Of a stretch of 64,000 nt of DNA, positions 32,085 through 43,044 are shown one piece after another (position 1 is the first letter of the stretch; every line of letters starts with the position of its first letter). The translations under genes and the position numbers were made by a program. The notes beneath the pieces were generated by a model. It saw only the letters and a list, made by a program, of their open reading frames with translations, searched no databases and was not told the DNA's origin. This DNA comes from Prorocentrum cordatum (taxonomy: Eukaryota > Sar > Dinophyceae > Prorocentrales > Prorocentraceae). The stretch covers positions 544,194-608,193 of the forward strand of contig CAUYUJ010018893.1 of NCBI GenBank assembly GCA_963575745.1, written 5' to 3'.

Positions 32085-32760
32085 TCTTTCGGTATCTCGG
32101 GAGGACTCTCGGCGGCGTGTTTTGGCAGCATCTCGAGGCCTCTTTAGGTGGTATTTCAGCTCTCTGGTGCCTTTGGGGGGCCTGCTGGCGGTCTCGGGGG
32201 CATGTTTTCGGGGAAGGGCTCGACATGTCAGGTCGGATTCTCCCTCTTTGGGCTCTCCTGGAGGCCTCTAGAGCCATTTTCGGTTGTATTTTGGGCAGTC
32301 TTGGGGCCGTTTTGGGCCGTCTTGGGGCCGTCCTGGGAGCCGCTTGGGCTGTCTTGAGGCGACCTTGAGGGACTCTTGCAGGCGTCCTCCGTCAGTCTTG
32401 GGCCCTCTTGGGCCCCCTTGGGGCCATCTGGAAGGCCTTTGGGTGTCTTGAGCTGGCGGACGCCCGAAAAGGCAAGAGCTTGAGAATCGGTAAAAAATCA
32501 ACGTTGATGATCTGTCCCTCTTGGGGCCTTCTTGGGTGCCGTCGAGGAGCGCTCTTGGGAGCCGAGTGGCTGCTTGAGGCGATATTGGGCTGTCCGGAAG
32601 CGCTCTTGGGCCGTCTCGGGACCTTGGGAAGCGGGCACGAGGCCCCTCTTGGAGCGCGCCATTTTACAGTCTTGGCACCTTCGAGCGCCCTGTCCCCCCC
32701 CAGGAGCGCCGTCCGGGGGCCCCGAGGGCCACGTCCAGAAGAGAGCGCCATCGCGGATCC
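32085..32760. repeat. Degenerate CTTGGGGCC repeat field, block 1
   Basis: A field of 14-18 bp units of the form GGCC(G/T)TCTTGG, drifting so that no unit is exact. A non-repeat core lies at about 32455-32515 (CCCGAAAAGGCAAGAGC..). Same family as blocks at 35.1-44 kb. Confidence 0.8.
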
Positions 32761-32982
32761 ATAGCTTCTCGGAGCCTAGCAGGGTACTCTTCGGCCGCGG
32801 ACCTCCAGCGGCCGTCCCGCGCGCGCCTCCGGAGCTCTCACGGGGGATCTTCGTACACTTCTGGCCCGTTGGGCCGGCGAATTCGGTGGGTAGGCCTCCT
32901 CTCCATTCCTGCCCCCGTTCCCCTCCTCTCCTGCTCGTCTCCTCTCTCTGTGCGTGTGAGGAGCGAGGGGAGGGCGGGGAGG

Positions 32983-33191
32983 GAATGGGGTTATGATGTT
33001 CCAACGTACTTTAGCCCTGATCACCAGAAACAATTTCGAGCACCAAGAAAGTACCGAAACTGGAGGGTTTTCGCGCATCGGGTCCTGGGAGGCGATGCTC
33101 GTTCGACACCGTTTCCCGTACTTTCCTGGGTGCTCGAAATTATCTCTGGGATGTGGTCCTTAAGTACGATGGGAGCAACATAAGAATGGGG
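32983..33191. mobile_element. MITE family 2, copy 2, with 8-bp target duplication
   Basis: The element proper is 32991-33183 (193 bp), starting TTATGATGTTCC and ending GGGAGCAACATAA. GAATGGGG flanks it on both sides (32983-32990 and 33184-33191), a perfect 8-bp duplication different from that of copy 1. The bodies of the two copies share long stretches, such as GAGGGTTTTCGCGCATCGGG here. Confidence 0.95.
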
Positions 33192-33229
33192 AAAGGGATG
33201 TGTGTGGAGCAGTGGGGGGGAGGGAATGG

Positions 33230-33500
33230 AGGGAGGGAAGGGGGGGGGGGGGCGGGGGAAGAGAGGGATGGGGGCCCCTCGCCTCCCTCTTTCCCCATCC
33301 TCTTCCCCTCTCACTCCTCCTCCCTCTTCCTCCCTCCCCTCCCTTGTCCTCCCCTCCCCTCCCTTTTCCTCCTTTTTCCTCCCTCCCCTCCTTCCCTCCC
33401 TCTTCCTCCCTCCTCTCCCTCTTCCTCCCTCCCCTTCCTCTTCCCCTCTCGCTCCTCCTCCCTCTTCCTCCATCCCCTCCCTCCCGCCCCCATCCTCTTC
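33230..33500. repeat. Polypurine then polypyrimidine tract
   Basis: A G-rich run (33230-33270) precedes about 210 bp of CCTCTTCCTCCCTCC sequence. Confidence 0.88.
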
Positions 33501-33884
33501 CCCTTGGGCCCCGGCAATGCGGCGCCCCCCTCGTTCCTGGTGGGAGTCTCGCCGGCACCGGCTGCATGCGTGCGATTGCCTTGATGCTGGCCTTTCATTG
33601 TCTTGCTTAGCACCTGTGGGCGATGCCGAGGTCGCCCGCTGGGCCGCGAAGATGCTCGCGCTTCGCGCGTCGCGGTCTGGCCAAAGGAGCTGTCCAGCTC
33701 CAGAGGGGGGTAATTAGCGGCGCGAGGGTGCGAGTGCGCGAAGGTGACCGCGCGTCGCGCACCGGGGGGCGCGAGGGCGGGAAGCCCAGCGACCTCGGAT
33801 GCACAGCACGCGCCCTGCGAGGGCTCCGAAGTGCTCGCGAGCCAGGTCGCACCAGCACGGCAGGTTCGCGTCGTGTCGATCACT

Positions 33885-34045
33885 GGCGACTCCGCCGCAG
33901 GCGTTCAACGTTGAGCGCCGCCAGTGGCTCAGACTCGGCTAGAAATTGAGTGACCGGACGTTCTGGAAGCGGCCGATGGTTCGAGGCCGAGCGACCCCCG
34001 CGGTGTCAGAAACCAACGCAGGGGTCGGCACGGCACGAGCTCGCG
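33885..34045 (+). repeat. Dispersed module M4, copy 1
   Basis: GCGTTCAACGTTGAGCGCCG, GGCTCAGACTCGGC, CCCCGCGGTGTCAG and AACCAACGCAGGGTCG-like segments match 60800-60965 in the same order. Confidence 0.75.
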
Positions 34046-34084
34046 TGACTTGATCGGGGGCGACGGTAGGAGGGCATAGGCATA

Positions 34085-34214
34085 GGGGGGCTGCATCGAC
34101 TTTGAATGGTTGACACGTCGACGATGCTGTATCGACGTGATATGGGGCTGTCTGCATCGACGACGTATCTCCGATACACGGGCGATGTATCGGCCATTCG
34201 AGGTCGATGCCTCC
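34085..34214. mobile_element. Fold-back element with ATCGAC repeats
   Basis: The ends CTGCATCGACTTTGAATGG and CCATTCGAGGTCGATGCCTC are inverted copies. The interior holds several TGTATCGAC / GTCGATGCA segments that pair again (GTATCTCCGATAC, CGATACACGGGCGATGTATCG). About 130 bp. No target duplication seen. Confidence 0.6.
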
Positions 34215-34679
34215 TCCCCTGCTCCTATCCCCCTCCCATCGTCGCCCCTCACTTGTCACCGAGCGCGCTCCACCGGTTTGTACAGCGCCTACTCGCAAAC
34301 GCCAGACGACACGCGGCTTCTCCTGGATGTAACGGGCCGCGCATGCCGCTCGGCGGATCCGGGCCATGGGCGAGCAGTTGCTCCTGCGAGTCGTGGAGAA
34401 CGCGCTGGTCCGACCTCATGGCGCACCGTGCGCGCCAGCCGTCGCGTTCGGGCCGTCGGCCCCCCCCCCCCCCCAACCAGAAGCTCGGGGACGGCAGACC
34501 GTCCCCCCCTCGCCCTGCTCCCTGGGCTCCCGCGGCCCGGCTCCTCCCGGAGGGAGGCGAGCCAGGGCGCCAGAGACAGGGGCACGGCGAGCGGGGGCAC
34601 GGAGAGCGCCGATTGCCACGTTTGGCCGTGCCCCCCATTTCAGGGGGCCCTGGGCGCCGTGGACGGGGGCACAGTCCAC

Positions 34680-34834
34680 GGGGGCATGTGGAGAAGCCCA
34701 AGCCCCCGTTTGGCGAAGCACACGTTTACGAAGCCCCGAGCGAAACAGCCAAGGAGCAGTGCGTCAGATGTAACCCAGAGGCCCAATGGAGCCTTGGTCG
34801 GAGAGGAAAACAGCTTCCATACGCCGGTCGTTGA
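34680..34834 (+). CDS. Possible terminal exon
   Basis: The frame reads KPPFGEAHVYEAPSETAKEQ, then CVRCNPEAQWSLGRRGKQ and LPYAGR before a stop. A single CxxC is present. The codon content is more protein-like than the upstream proline-rich part. No family recognised. Confidence 0.25.
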
Positions 34835-35084
34835 AAGTAGGTGTCGGTGGATTCCCAGATCCCCATATGTGCTCTAGCCGCCTTCCTACTCCACGAGTCG
34901 AGCGGTTTTCCCTCTTCCTTCCTGTTCAGGAGGCGGGCGGAAACCCAATCTGCTTCTACCCACTTCTCGCGACCGACGGGTAAACCTAGTTTCTCGGCTC
35001 TCCGTGCGGACTTCTTGGATCGGCGGCGGAGCCCCCTGGAGGGCCTCGTGGGGGAGGGTGGCATCTGGTGGGGGAGGGGGCGGG

Positions 35085-35222
35085 GCTTGGGCCCCTCTGG
35101 GGGTCCTCCTGGAGGCCTGTTCGTTTGTCTTGGGGGCCTCTTGGGCCGTCTTGGGGGCCTCCTGGGCTGTGTCCGGTCCCTCTTTTGGGCGTCTTGGGCA
35201 GTGATGGGCCAGCCAGGGGGGC
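35085..35222. repeat. CTTGGGGCC repeat field, block 2
   Basis: Units of GGGCCTCTTGGGCCGTCTTGG type on +. Confidence 0.8.
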
Positions 35223-35237
35223 CTCGCAGCTTAGTGG

Positions 35238-35280
35238 TTCTTGTATACAGCAGGGCCGTTCTTGTATACAGCAGGGCCGA
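35238..35280. repeat. 21-bp tandem duplication
   Basis: TTCTTGTATACAGCAGGGCC occurs twice in a row (starts 35238 and 35259). It contains the palindrome GTATAC. Confidence 0.9.
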
Positions 35281-35479
35281 GAATGAAAACGGTTGGGCAA
35301 CGGTTCGCCGGAACGGAAAATACGGCTCCAGGATTGAAGCTAGAGCCGAAACCGGAAATCATTCGGCGACGGATTCGGAACATTATGTCAAAACGAAGGC
35401 GGAATACAAATCGTCCGCCTTGGTTTGCGGACGCCCAGGGAGGTGAGAGCGTGAACATGTTATGAAACCGTACCAGGAT

Positions 35480-35645
35480 CACAGATTTTTGCCCCTTGAG
35501 GCCATCTTGGGGGTTCTCTTGGCGCCTCTCGAGGCGTCTTGGGGCCCTCGTGCACCGTGTGATGGCCATCTTGGGCGTTCTTGAGGCCGTTTGGGCGTGT
35601 TGGTGCCCTTCTTGAGCCGTCTTGGAAGGCATCTTGTGGCACCGT
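35480..35645. repeat. CTTGGGGCC repeat field, block 3
   Basis: GAGGCCATCTTGGGGG-type units on +. Confidence 0.75.
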
Positions 35646-36034
35646 GGAGGCCACGTGTGGTGGACTTCCTGGCTCCGCGCGCCCCGGAGGTGCGTTGAGG
35701 GGTTCGCGGGGGATTTCCCTTTTCTCTCCCCTGAGCAAGACTTGTTAGGGGGGGGGGGACAGCCAAATGTCTCACATGCCTTTTTACCCCCAACAGCCGC
35801 TCCCCTTCCTCCTCCCCTCTCCTCCAGCCCTTCTTCCTGCTCGTCTTCGTACTTTCGCACTACCTGTAAATTGATGAAAGGATGCCAAGCCCTCACCCGA
35901 ACAGGCCTGCTGCACCTCCGTGTCCTCGAGAAGGGGCTTGCGCCAGGTCGCGCGAAGCTGGCCAGTGATTCAACATCCCGAAGCGATGAGGAGGAGTCGC
36001 GCGCAGCGTCTCGCCAAATCTTCGAGGAGTCGCC

Positions 36035-36080
36035 AATCTCGAGGACGAGCAGGAGGACGAGGAGGAGGAGGAGATCTGCC
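36035..36080. repeat. GAGGA purine run
   Basis: A short GAGGACGAGCAGGAGGACGA-type purine run (GAG/GAC triplets). Confidence 0.7.
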
Positions 36081-36439
36081 CCCCTCGAGGAGTCGCCAAT
36101 CTCTTCGCCTCCTTCTTCGCCACTTCTCGGAGGGGGTGGGGCGCAGAACACCCTCTGGGAGCCGCGCGCCTCGGCGCTGCAGGCTGTGGCGGACTGCGAA
36201 CGGGATGCTGGGCGTGATCTTCCCTGGGCAGGAGGCCTGCACTTGTTGGTTTTGCTGCCAATGTATGATTATAGAAGTGTGTATACAAGTCGAAGACGCC
36301 TACGGCGAATCACCGCCGCCCCTCTGCCTTTTTGGAAACGCCTCTGTGGCCGAACATTGTGGCCAGAGGCCTGCCAAGCTATCGGACCATGTGTTCCCCG
36401 AAAACGTTTGGAAAGCGTTCGGGGAACACGATGGGCGAG

Positions 36440-38395
36440 GCTGGGCCGACTTGGGCCTTTTTTGGGGTGCTCCAGGGCCGTCTTGGAGGCCATCTTGAGC
36501 GTCTTGGAGGCCTCTTGGGCCGTCTTGGGGGCCTCTTGGGGCCGTCTTGGGTCGTTCTGGGGCCATGCTGGACCCCAAAACTGCCCAAGGGGGCCCCAAG
36601 ACGGTCCAAGAGGCGCCCAAGACGGCCCACGAGGGCCCCAAGACGGCCCCAAGAGGGGGACCGCGAACCGAAAAGGTTTGCCTTTCGCCCCAAGACGCTC
36701 CCAGGAGGCCCCAAGAGCCCCCCCAGAAGCCCCAAGAGGCCCCCAAGAGGCGTCCCAAGAGGCCACCAGGGGGCCAAAATCATTGCTTTCCGATGGGAAA
36801 AGGTGCATTTTTAACATACAAGGCTTTTCGGCTTTCACGGCGTTGAAGACTGTCCAAGAGGCCCCAAACACCGCCCCAAGACTGCCCAAGAGGCTCCAAA
36901 GAGACCCCCACCCCAAAACGGCTCAAGAAGGCGCCAAGACGGCCCAAGAGGCGCCCAAGACGGCCCAAGAGGGCCCCAAGACGGCCCCAAGAGGGGGACC
37001 ACGAACCGACAAGTGTAGCCTTTCGCCCCAAGAAGCTCCCAGGAGGCCCCCAGAGCCCCCCAAGAAGCCCCAAGAGGCCCCCAAGAGGTTCTCAAGATGC
37101 CCCCGAAAGGGCCCGAAAAGGGCCCCAATGGGACTCCCAAGAAGGCCCAGAGACGCCACATAAAGAGCGATCGGTGACGCAAAAAGCTCTTCACACCAAG
37201 GCTCCCAAGAACGAACGGTGACGTAAACAAGCTGATAAGACCAAGGCTCCCAGCAGAGAGCGGTGACGTAACAAGTTCCTGACACCAAGGCCCAACCAAG
37301 GCTCAGGAACGGGCGGCAGCGCAACAATCTCTGAGCACCAAGGCTCCCAAGAGCGAGGGGTGATGTAAGAAGCTCTCAACGCCAAGTCTCCCAGTATGAA
37401 CGGTGGTGTGAGTAATTTCGGTTTCTCTTTCTGAAGCGCTCTTTCCGTTTCTGTGCCGGGCCAGGTAACTGAAAGAGCGAGGTACGAGTGATGACGTTGT
37501 GTTTTGGGCGAAGGCCCTAAGGGGGGGTTCCAGGGGGGGGCGTAAGCCGAGTGGATGGGTTTAATGGTCGTTTTGGGGGTTTTCCTTTTGGTTTTTGCAT
37601 GTTTTTTTTCAGAATTTCTCCTTTTTCCCGTCCTAGAAGAGCCCAAGACCGCCCAAGACAGCCCCAAGACGTCCCAAGAGCCTCCAAGACGCCCCAAGAG
37701 GCGCCCAGGAGGCGTCCCCAGAGGGCCCCCAAGAGGCCCAAATCATGGATCTCCCATAGGAAAACTAACATTTTTGGCATATACGGCTTTTCGGCTTTCA
37801 CGGCGGTGACGACGGCCCAAGAGGCCCCCAAGATCGCCCCCAAAGCAGCCCAAGAGGCTCCCAAGAGGCCCCCTAAACGGCCCCAGAGGGTCCCAAGACG
37901 GCCCAAGAGGCGCCCAAGACGGCCCCAGAGGGCCCCAAGACGGCCCCAAGAGGGGGACCGCGAACCGAAAAGTCTAGCCTTTCGCCCCAAGACGCTCCCA
38001 GGAGGCCCCAAGAGCCCCCAAGAAAACCGAAGAGGCCCCCAAGAGGGCTCCAAGAGGCCTCCAAAAGGGTTCTAAAAAGGCCCCAATAGAACGATCGGTA
38101 ACGCCACAAGCTCCTCACACCAAGGCTCCCAAGAGCGAACGGTGACGTAAACAAGCTGATAAGACCAAGGCTCCCAGCAGACAGCGGTGACGTCACAAGT
38201 TCCTGGCACCAAGGCCCAGCCAAGGCTCAGGAACGGGCGGCAACGCAACAATCTCTCAACCCCAAGGCTCCCAAGAGCGAGGGGTGACGTAACCAGCTCT
38301 CAACGCCAAGGCTCCCAGTACGAACGGTGGTATGCGTAATTTCGGTTTCTGTTGCTGCAGCGCTCTTTCCGTTTCTGTGCCGGGCCATGTCTAAT
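36440..38395. repeat. Repeat field with strand switch and a near 1-kb tandem duplication
   Basis: Up to about 36565 units read CTTGGGGCC; from about 36575 they read CCAAGACGGCCC, the inverse, so the field changes strand around 36570. It then holds two copies of a larger unit. GGCTTTTCGGCTTTCACGGC is at about 36821 and 37786, and a 305-bp segment rich in CCAAGGCTCCCA and GGTGACGTAA is at 37162-37466 and again at 38088-38390, about 93% alike by eye. The duplication period is 926-980 bp. Within it, CCAAGGCTCCC recurs about every 45 bp. Confidence 0.85.
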
Positions 38396-38454
38396 GGCTT
38401 TCGGCCCATCCCGCCACCGTGCTTGGGTTGTGGGATGTGAAGCCTGTTGGATGT

Positions 38455-38785
38455 TTGTTGGGTTCTCGTGGGAGGCCTCTCGGGGGTCTCTTGGAGACAG
38501 GTTGAGGCCTCTTGGGCGCCGTTTCAGGGCCACTTGGGGCCTCTTTTGGTCCTCTTGGGGGCCTCTTGGGGGTCTCTTGGGGGCCTCTGGGGCCTCTTGG
38601 GCGCGTCTTGGGGCTGTTTGGGGGCATCTTGGGGCGGAAGGCTCGGATTTTCAGTTAGCGATTCATCTCTTGGGCCCCTTTTGGGGCCGTCTTGGGCCCT
38701 CTTGGGTCGTCCTGGGCGCCTCTTGGGCTGTCTTTGGGCGCTCTGAGGCCGTCGTGGGGCCCTCTTGGATGCCTCTTGGTTTGTT
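38455..38785. repeat. CTTGGGGCC repeat field, block 4
   Basis: GGCCTCTTGGGGGTCTCTTG-type units on +, directly after the duplicated block and in opposite orientation to it. Confidence 0.8.
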
Positions 38786-39304
38786 TCTTCAAAAACGTCC
38801 TGGGCGTTTTTGTTGCCGTTTTGTATGTTGGTCTCTTGTCAAGGTATAAACGCTATACAAAGCATGCGACGTTTTGTTAAAGCGTTTTTCTCTGCGTCGT
38901 TTAGCGTGTTCAGGCCCATCGCTGTGGATCTTCATCTGTTTAGCGTTCGTTTTGCTTTCTTGTCAAAGGCTGCTCCTTGTCTTCACTGTCGTTTTCGCTC
39001 CTGTTCTCTTATTCCTGCCGCCTTCCGTCCCTCCCGCTCCGCGCGCAGAGCGCATAGCTAAAAACGCCCTCCCCAACGCCCTAGTACTAACACTGGTCTA
39101 ACCCCGGCGCCGAAAAGGCCCAAAGGCCCCGCGACCAGCCAGCAGCGACAATCTCTTGATTTGAAGCACTGAAAAGAGCTGAAACACAACAACAAATTAT
39201 TCGTGTTTTAGTGTTGATAGTTTTCTTTTTGAGACCTGAAAGCGCTTAACAAATGACTCCCAACGCCGAGTAAAAAACGGTAAAACAACGCCCAGGGCAT
39301 CTTT

Positions 39305-39625
39305 ACGAAGAACCAGGCCTCTTGGGACGCCTTGAGGTGGTTTGGGGGGTCTCTTGGGCCGTCCTGTAGTGTCGGAAAGCCGAACAGGCGAGAACGCCCA
39401 AATCCTCCCAAAGCTGGAGGAAAGTCATTTTTTTTACCTCTCGGGGCCCTCTTGGGAGGCCTCTTAGAGGCCTCCTGGGGCGTCTTGGAGGGCTTGGGCC
39501 AACTCGAGGCCATCTTGGGCTTCTTGGAACTATTTTCGGCGACTCGGGGCACTCTGGACCGTCTTGGGGGCCTCGAGGAGCTCTCGTGACCCGTCCCGAG
39601 GCCCTCTTGGGCCCGAAAAGTCACG
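39305..39625. repeat. CTTGGGGCC repeat field, block 5
   Basis: Degenerate GGCCTCTTGGG units with a non-repeat core at about 39368-39440. Confidence 0.75.
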
Positions 39626-39867
39626 CAGCGAGACGCGACGAGCTCCCGACCAGACGCGAGAAGCCCCCAGGAGATTTTGCCGTATTGGCTCCAGGCCCCC
39701 TGGGAAGTTCCCCAGGAGTGAGGACCGAGGCTCAGGGGACTGGGCAGAGGACCTGAGGACACGCCCACTCCGTGCCCAGCGGCACGTTGGCGGATGTGTG
39801 CGTGTATACATATTCATGTGTATGGATTGATGTTCTGATCATGTAGTGCCAGTTTGGGGCCGTCTTT

Positions 39868-39968
39868 GTCCCTCTGGGCAATCTCGGGGGCCCCTTGGCC
39901 CAAGGGGCCCCCGAGATTGCCCAGAGGGACCACAGAATAGCCCCAAGGGCCTTGGGGCTGTTCTGTGG
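39868..39968. repeat. Two adjacent palindromes (31-bp perfect, 19-bp one mismatch)
   Basis: Left arm 39868-39898 and right arm 39900-39930 are perfect 31-bp reverse complements with a single base between. The last base of that palindrome starts a second one: 39930-39948 and 39950-39968, 19-bp arms with one mismatch and again a one-base centre. They extend into repeat block 6. Such near-zero-loop palindromes extrude as cruciforms or arise from fold-back synthesis. Confidence 0.97.
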
Positions 39969-39969
39969 C

Positions 39970-40440
39970 GGTCTGGGGGCCCTGCTGGGCTGTCTTGGGG
40001 CCCTCTTGGGCCGTCTGGAGCTCCTCTGGGGGTCCTCTGGGAGCGTCTTGGGTCCGTCTTGGGCCCCTCTTGGGCCGTCCTGGGCTCGTCTTTGGGCCCT
40101 CTTGTGCGCCCATTGGGCCATCTCGGAGGGATCCTGGAGGCCTCTTCGGCCGTCTCGAGCGCCCTTGAGACCGAGTGCCGAGTATGCGGAAATGGCGCCG
40201 AACCTAAGGAGCACCAATAAGGTTTGCCTCCCGGGTGCCTCGTGGGAGTCGTCTTCGGGCCCCTTGGGCCATCTGGGGAGCCCGCTGAGCCGTCGAGTGG
40301 CCATCTTGGGCCCATTTTGGGCCACCTTGGGCCCATCGTGGCCGTCTTCGGGAGCTCGTCGGGCCCTCCTGAGGCCTCCTGGGGCTCTCCGGGGCCGTCT
40401 TGTGGCTATCTGGGGCCGTCTTGGGCCTTTCTGGGGCGCT
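39970..40440. repeat. CTTGGGGCC repeat field, block 6
   Basis: Units such as CTGTCTTGGGGCCCTCTTGG on +, with a core at about 40165-40235. Confidence 0.8.
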
Positions 40441-40784
40441 CCAGAACCAGCCGTCCCCGCCGCGATCGAAGTTGTGCTGGATCGGTTTTCTATGTATACA
40501 AGTGCCCTCTGTATCAGTACAGCAAGATCGGTGAGGCATTCCAGAACTGGCCTCGCCTTCGAGGGTCGAAGGTGTTGCCATCTCTTCCTCGACGGAAGGT
40601 GGCGAAAGGTCGGCGAAAGGCGGTGGAAGTAAACGGGGGCGGCTCAGCCGCCGGAAGCCGGCGGTTTTGAACTATGCATTCCCAAGATGGTGGTATCGGC
40701 CACATATGTATATAGGCAGAGGCAGATGTATGCATATTGCACGTTGTATATCAATGCAGGTATATATATTTCTTGCTTGTCGGT

Positions 40785-40845
40785 ACATACATATACACAT
40801 GTATTGATGTATGTATATATATATATATATACACATGTATCGGAG
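40785..40845. repeat. TA-rich palindromic stretch
   Basis: ATACACATGTAT occurs twice around GTATGTATATATATATATAT, a TA microsatellite in an otherwise GC-rich window. Confidence 0.85.
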
Positions 40846-40884
40846 TAGGATTGGGGAGGGCCCGAAACCGCGATCACTGGTTTG

Positions 40885-41120
40885 CATGGCGGTCTGGGGG
40901 GGCCTTGAGGGCTCCAAGAGGGCCCAGAAGGGGCTCCAGACCCCCCCCACAGAGGCCTCCAAGCTGGCCCAAGAGCCTCCCAAAGCTACCCAGGTTGTCT
41001 GGAAGATGGCTGAAGAGCGCACTGAGATGGCCTCCAGACGGGCCACGAGCGCTCGAAGACAGCCCAAGATTGCTCCCAGGCCACCAGGGCCCTCAAGACG
41101 GTCCAAAAGGCCGCCGAGAA
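40885..41120. repeat. CCAAGAGGGCCC repeat field, block 7 (inverse)
   Basis: CTCCAAGAGGGCCCAGAAGG-type units; the same family in the opposite orientation to block 6. Confidence 0.75.
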
Positions 41121-41196
41121 GGCCCCCCAAGGGCAAAAATCAAGCATTTCCGATTGAAAAGCGTACAGTTCTGGGTTATTCGCTTTTTCACTCCTA

Positions 41197-41418
41197 GTGG
41201 CGCGCGCGGCGCCTCAGCAGCGAGGCCCCGGCCTGGGGGCGCTGGCCCTGCAGCGCTCCCGGGGGCACGTCCTCGAGTCGAGCCTGGCCGCCTGGCACCC
41301 GCAGGGGCGCTGCCCCGCGACGGAGTCGCTGCTGTTCCCGGGCCTGACCGTGGCGAGCCCGCGGCGCTCGGGCGGCGGCCGCGCCGGCGGCGGCGGGAAG
41401 GCGGCGCCCAGGTGCTGA
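41197..41418 (+). CDS. Possible exon
   Basis: The frame reads LGALALQRSRGHVLESSLAA, then WHPQGRCPATESLLFPGLTV and a Gly/Arg-rich end with a stop. The first 50 codons look protein-like. The antisense frame is also open, so strand is uncertain. No family recognised. Confidence 0.25.
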   Translation: MARAAPQQRGPGLGALALQRSRGHVLESSLAAWHPQGRCPATESLLFPGLTVASPRRSGGGRAGGGGKAAPRC

Positions 41419-42507
41419 GGCGACCTCCGCCGCCATGGCCTCCGGCGCGTGGGCCAGGGTGCGAGGCCTATTATAGAGGGTACCGCCGCCAACGTCGGCA
41501 GCTGGATGGCGGATGCTACCAGCAGGGTGGCGTAGGCTGCTCGTACTGCCGCCGTCGTTGTCAGACGTGTGGCCTGTCCCCGTCCTAAGGTGCAGTGCCG
41601 TGGGCGGCAGACAGGGCGACACAGGCCGTCTCATGGGCTCCAGGCGGTGTAACTTCTGCCGCCTCGCGGCGCCGTGTCGCCGATTTTTACCGACTGCCTT
41701 TTTTGATTTATGTTTTTGGTCTGTCTGCCTGTTGTTGCTGCCCCATCGGCGTCACCAACGTGTGGCGCTTCACTGTTGGCGGACTGGCGCCATTGTATTG
41801 GCTCTCTCGTCGGCTCTGGGTGTTAGTTCGCCTGCTCCCGAAGAGTAGCACAGTACTTTCATGGCGTGCTCATGCAACGAGGCTTACGGAAACCGACTTG
41901 TAAGTGGCGGGTGAACGTGACCAATTGACAGTCACGGCCCATGGCTCGCGGCAGTGGGCTCGCTCCTGGATTCTATGTCCAAAACTTTTAGTGCACACCC
42001 AAAGGCGATTCGTGTATCGTCATTGTCGCCGTCTATCCAAGCTCGACTGGCAACGCACATCATGGCTGCCAGAGCTTGTACCACGCAGTTTTTACCAGCG
42101 CAAGCGGAACCCTTTGGCAGAGGTGGGAGGAAGAAGACGGACGCAGGGATGGCACGACAGGATAGCGCGGGGAGGGGGGAGAAGGGGAACGCAGGGAAGG
42201 ACGCGTGCTGGGCCCTCATCGGGAGAGCAGCTCGGACCCCGCACACAGTGTGTACTTGCATCCTGAGTGTTGTTTATCAGTTGCAAGCATTGTCTGGGGA
42301 GCATCCGCGCAAGCAATCTTACTGGTGCATGGGCACAAAGGTAGGCCTCACAGCTGCAAGAGTTCGCCTCCGTTAGCAGCTACTTGCTGGTGCCTGTGAT
42401 TTGATGAGTCTGTCACAGGTGACCATCACTGCGACTGCTGCTGCAGTGACTTTTGTACCTCAGAGCTTCGCAGACCCCAACGGCAATAATCGTCTGCAGG
42501 GTTCGAA

Positions 42508-42682
42508 GCACACTGAGAATACCCGATCAGGGTGCCTTACGCCGCATCGCCTGCCAGAGCTTACCGGCAGAGCACGGCGAGCTCTAATAGGCAGCAGGTG
42601 TTAAAGCACACTGGGACCCCCCGAGCAGGGACACCCACGCTGGGTCGCAGAGCACGGCGAGCTGTAATTGATCGATCGCAGG
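42508..42682. repeat. Imperfect tandem pair
   Basis: AAGCACACTGAGA..CAGAGCACGGCGAGCTCTAAT and AAGCACACTGGGA..CAGAGCACGGCGAGCTGTAAT are two copies of 80-97 bp. Confidence 0.75.
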
Positions 42683-43044
42683 TATGGAATCACATTGGCC
42701 AGCTGCTGCAGAGTATCGTTTCCCCCTCCTCACGCTCCTGCTGTCCTCTGCCTGGGCCTATGTTTTCTCCTTCTCGCGAAGCGTTTCTTCTCGAACCGGC
42801 TTTTCAGCTTACGTTTTCATGGTGAGTGCTGCACAGCAGAGGCAGACTGGCTGTGCTTGCAGCCTTTGTCAGTAGCCCCCCTTCGCAATTCAATGCGTCA
42901 TGCAACTAAGTTTCGCCCAGCTCCGCACCCGATCCTGTGTTAGCTCCTTGTAGAGACCGCGTGCAGCGTTCCCGCACCCTTCGAGCTGCCCTACACTGCC
43001 GTCTTGGACATCTTGGCGCTTAGACGCGGGATCCGGTCAGAGAA

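Larger units (their letters stand above)
41120..43040. other. Mixed region, no recognised gene
   Basis: Apart from the weak exon candidate at 41197-41418 and the tandem pair at 42508-42682, nothing is recognised. Frames are short and inconsistent. Confidence 0.5.

Noticed and set aside
35622-37163. 513-codon + frame
   Set aside because: Mostly CCAAGA-family repeat (GPKTAQEAP-type peptides); open on the other strand as well.
37160-38340. GGTGACGTAA and TGACGTCA as CRE-like regulatory sites
   Set aside because: They recur as part of the about 45-bp subrepeat and have no link to a gene.
42490-42530. GGGTTCGAAGC as a tRNA B box
   Set aside because: No acceptor stem, A box or anticodon arm could be built around it.
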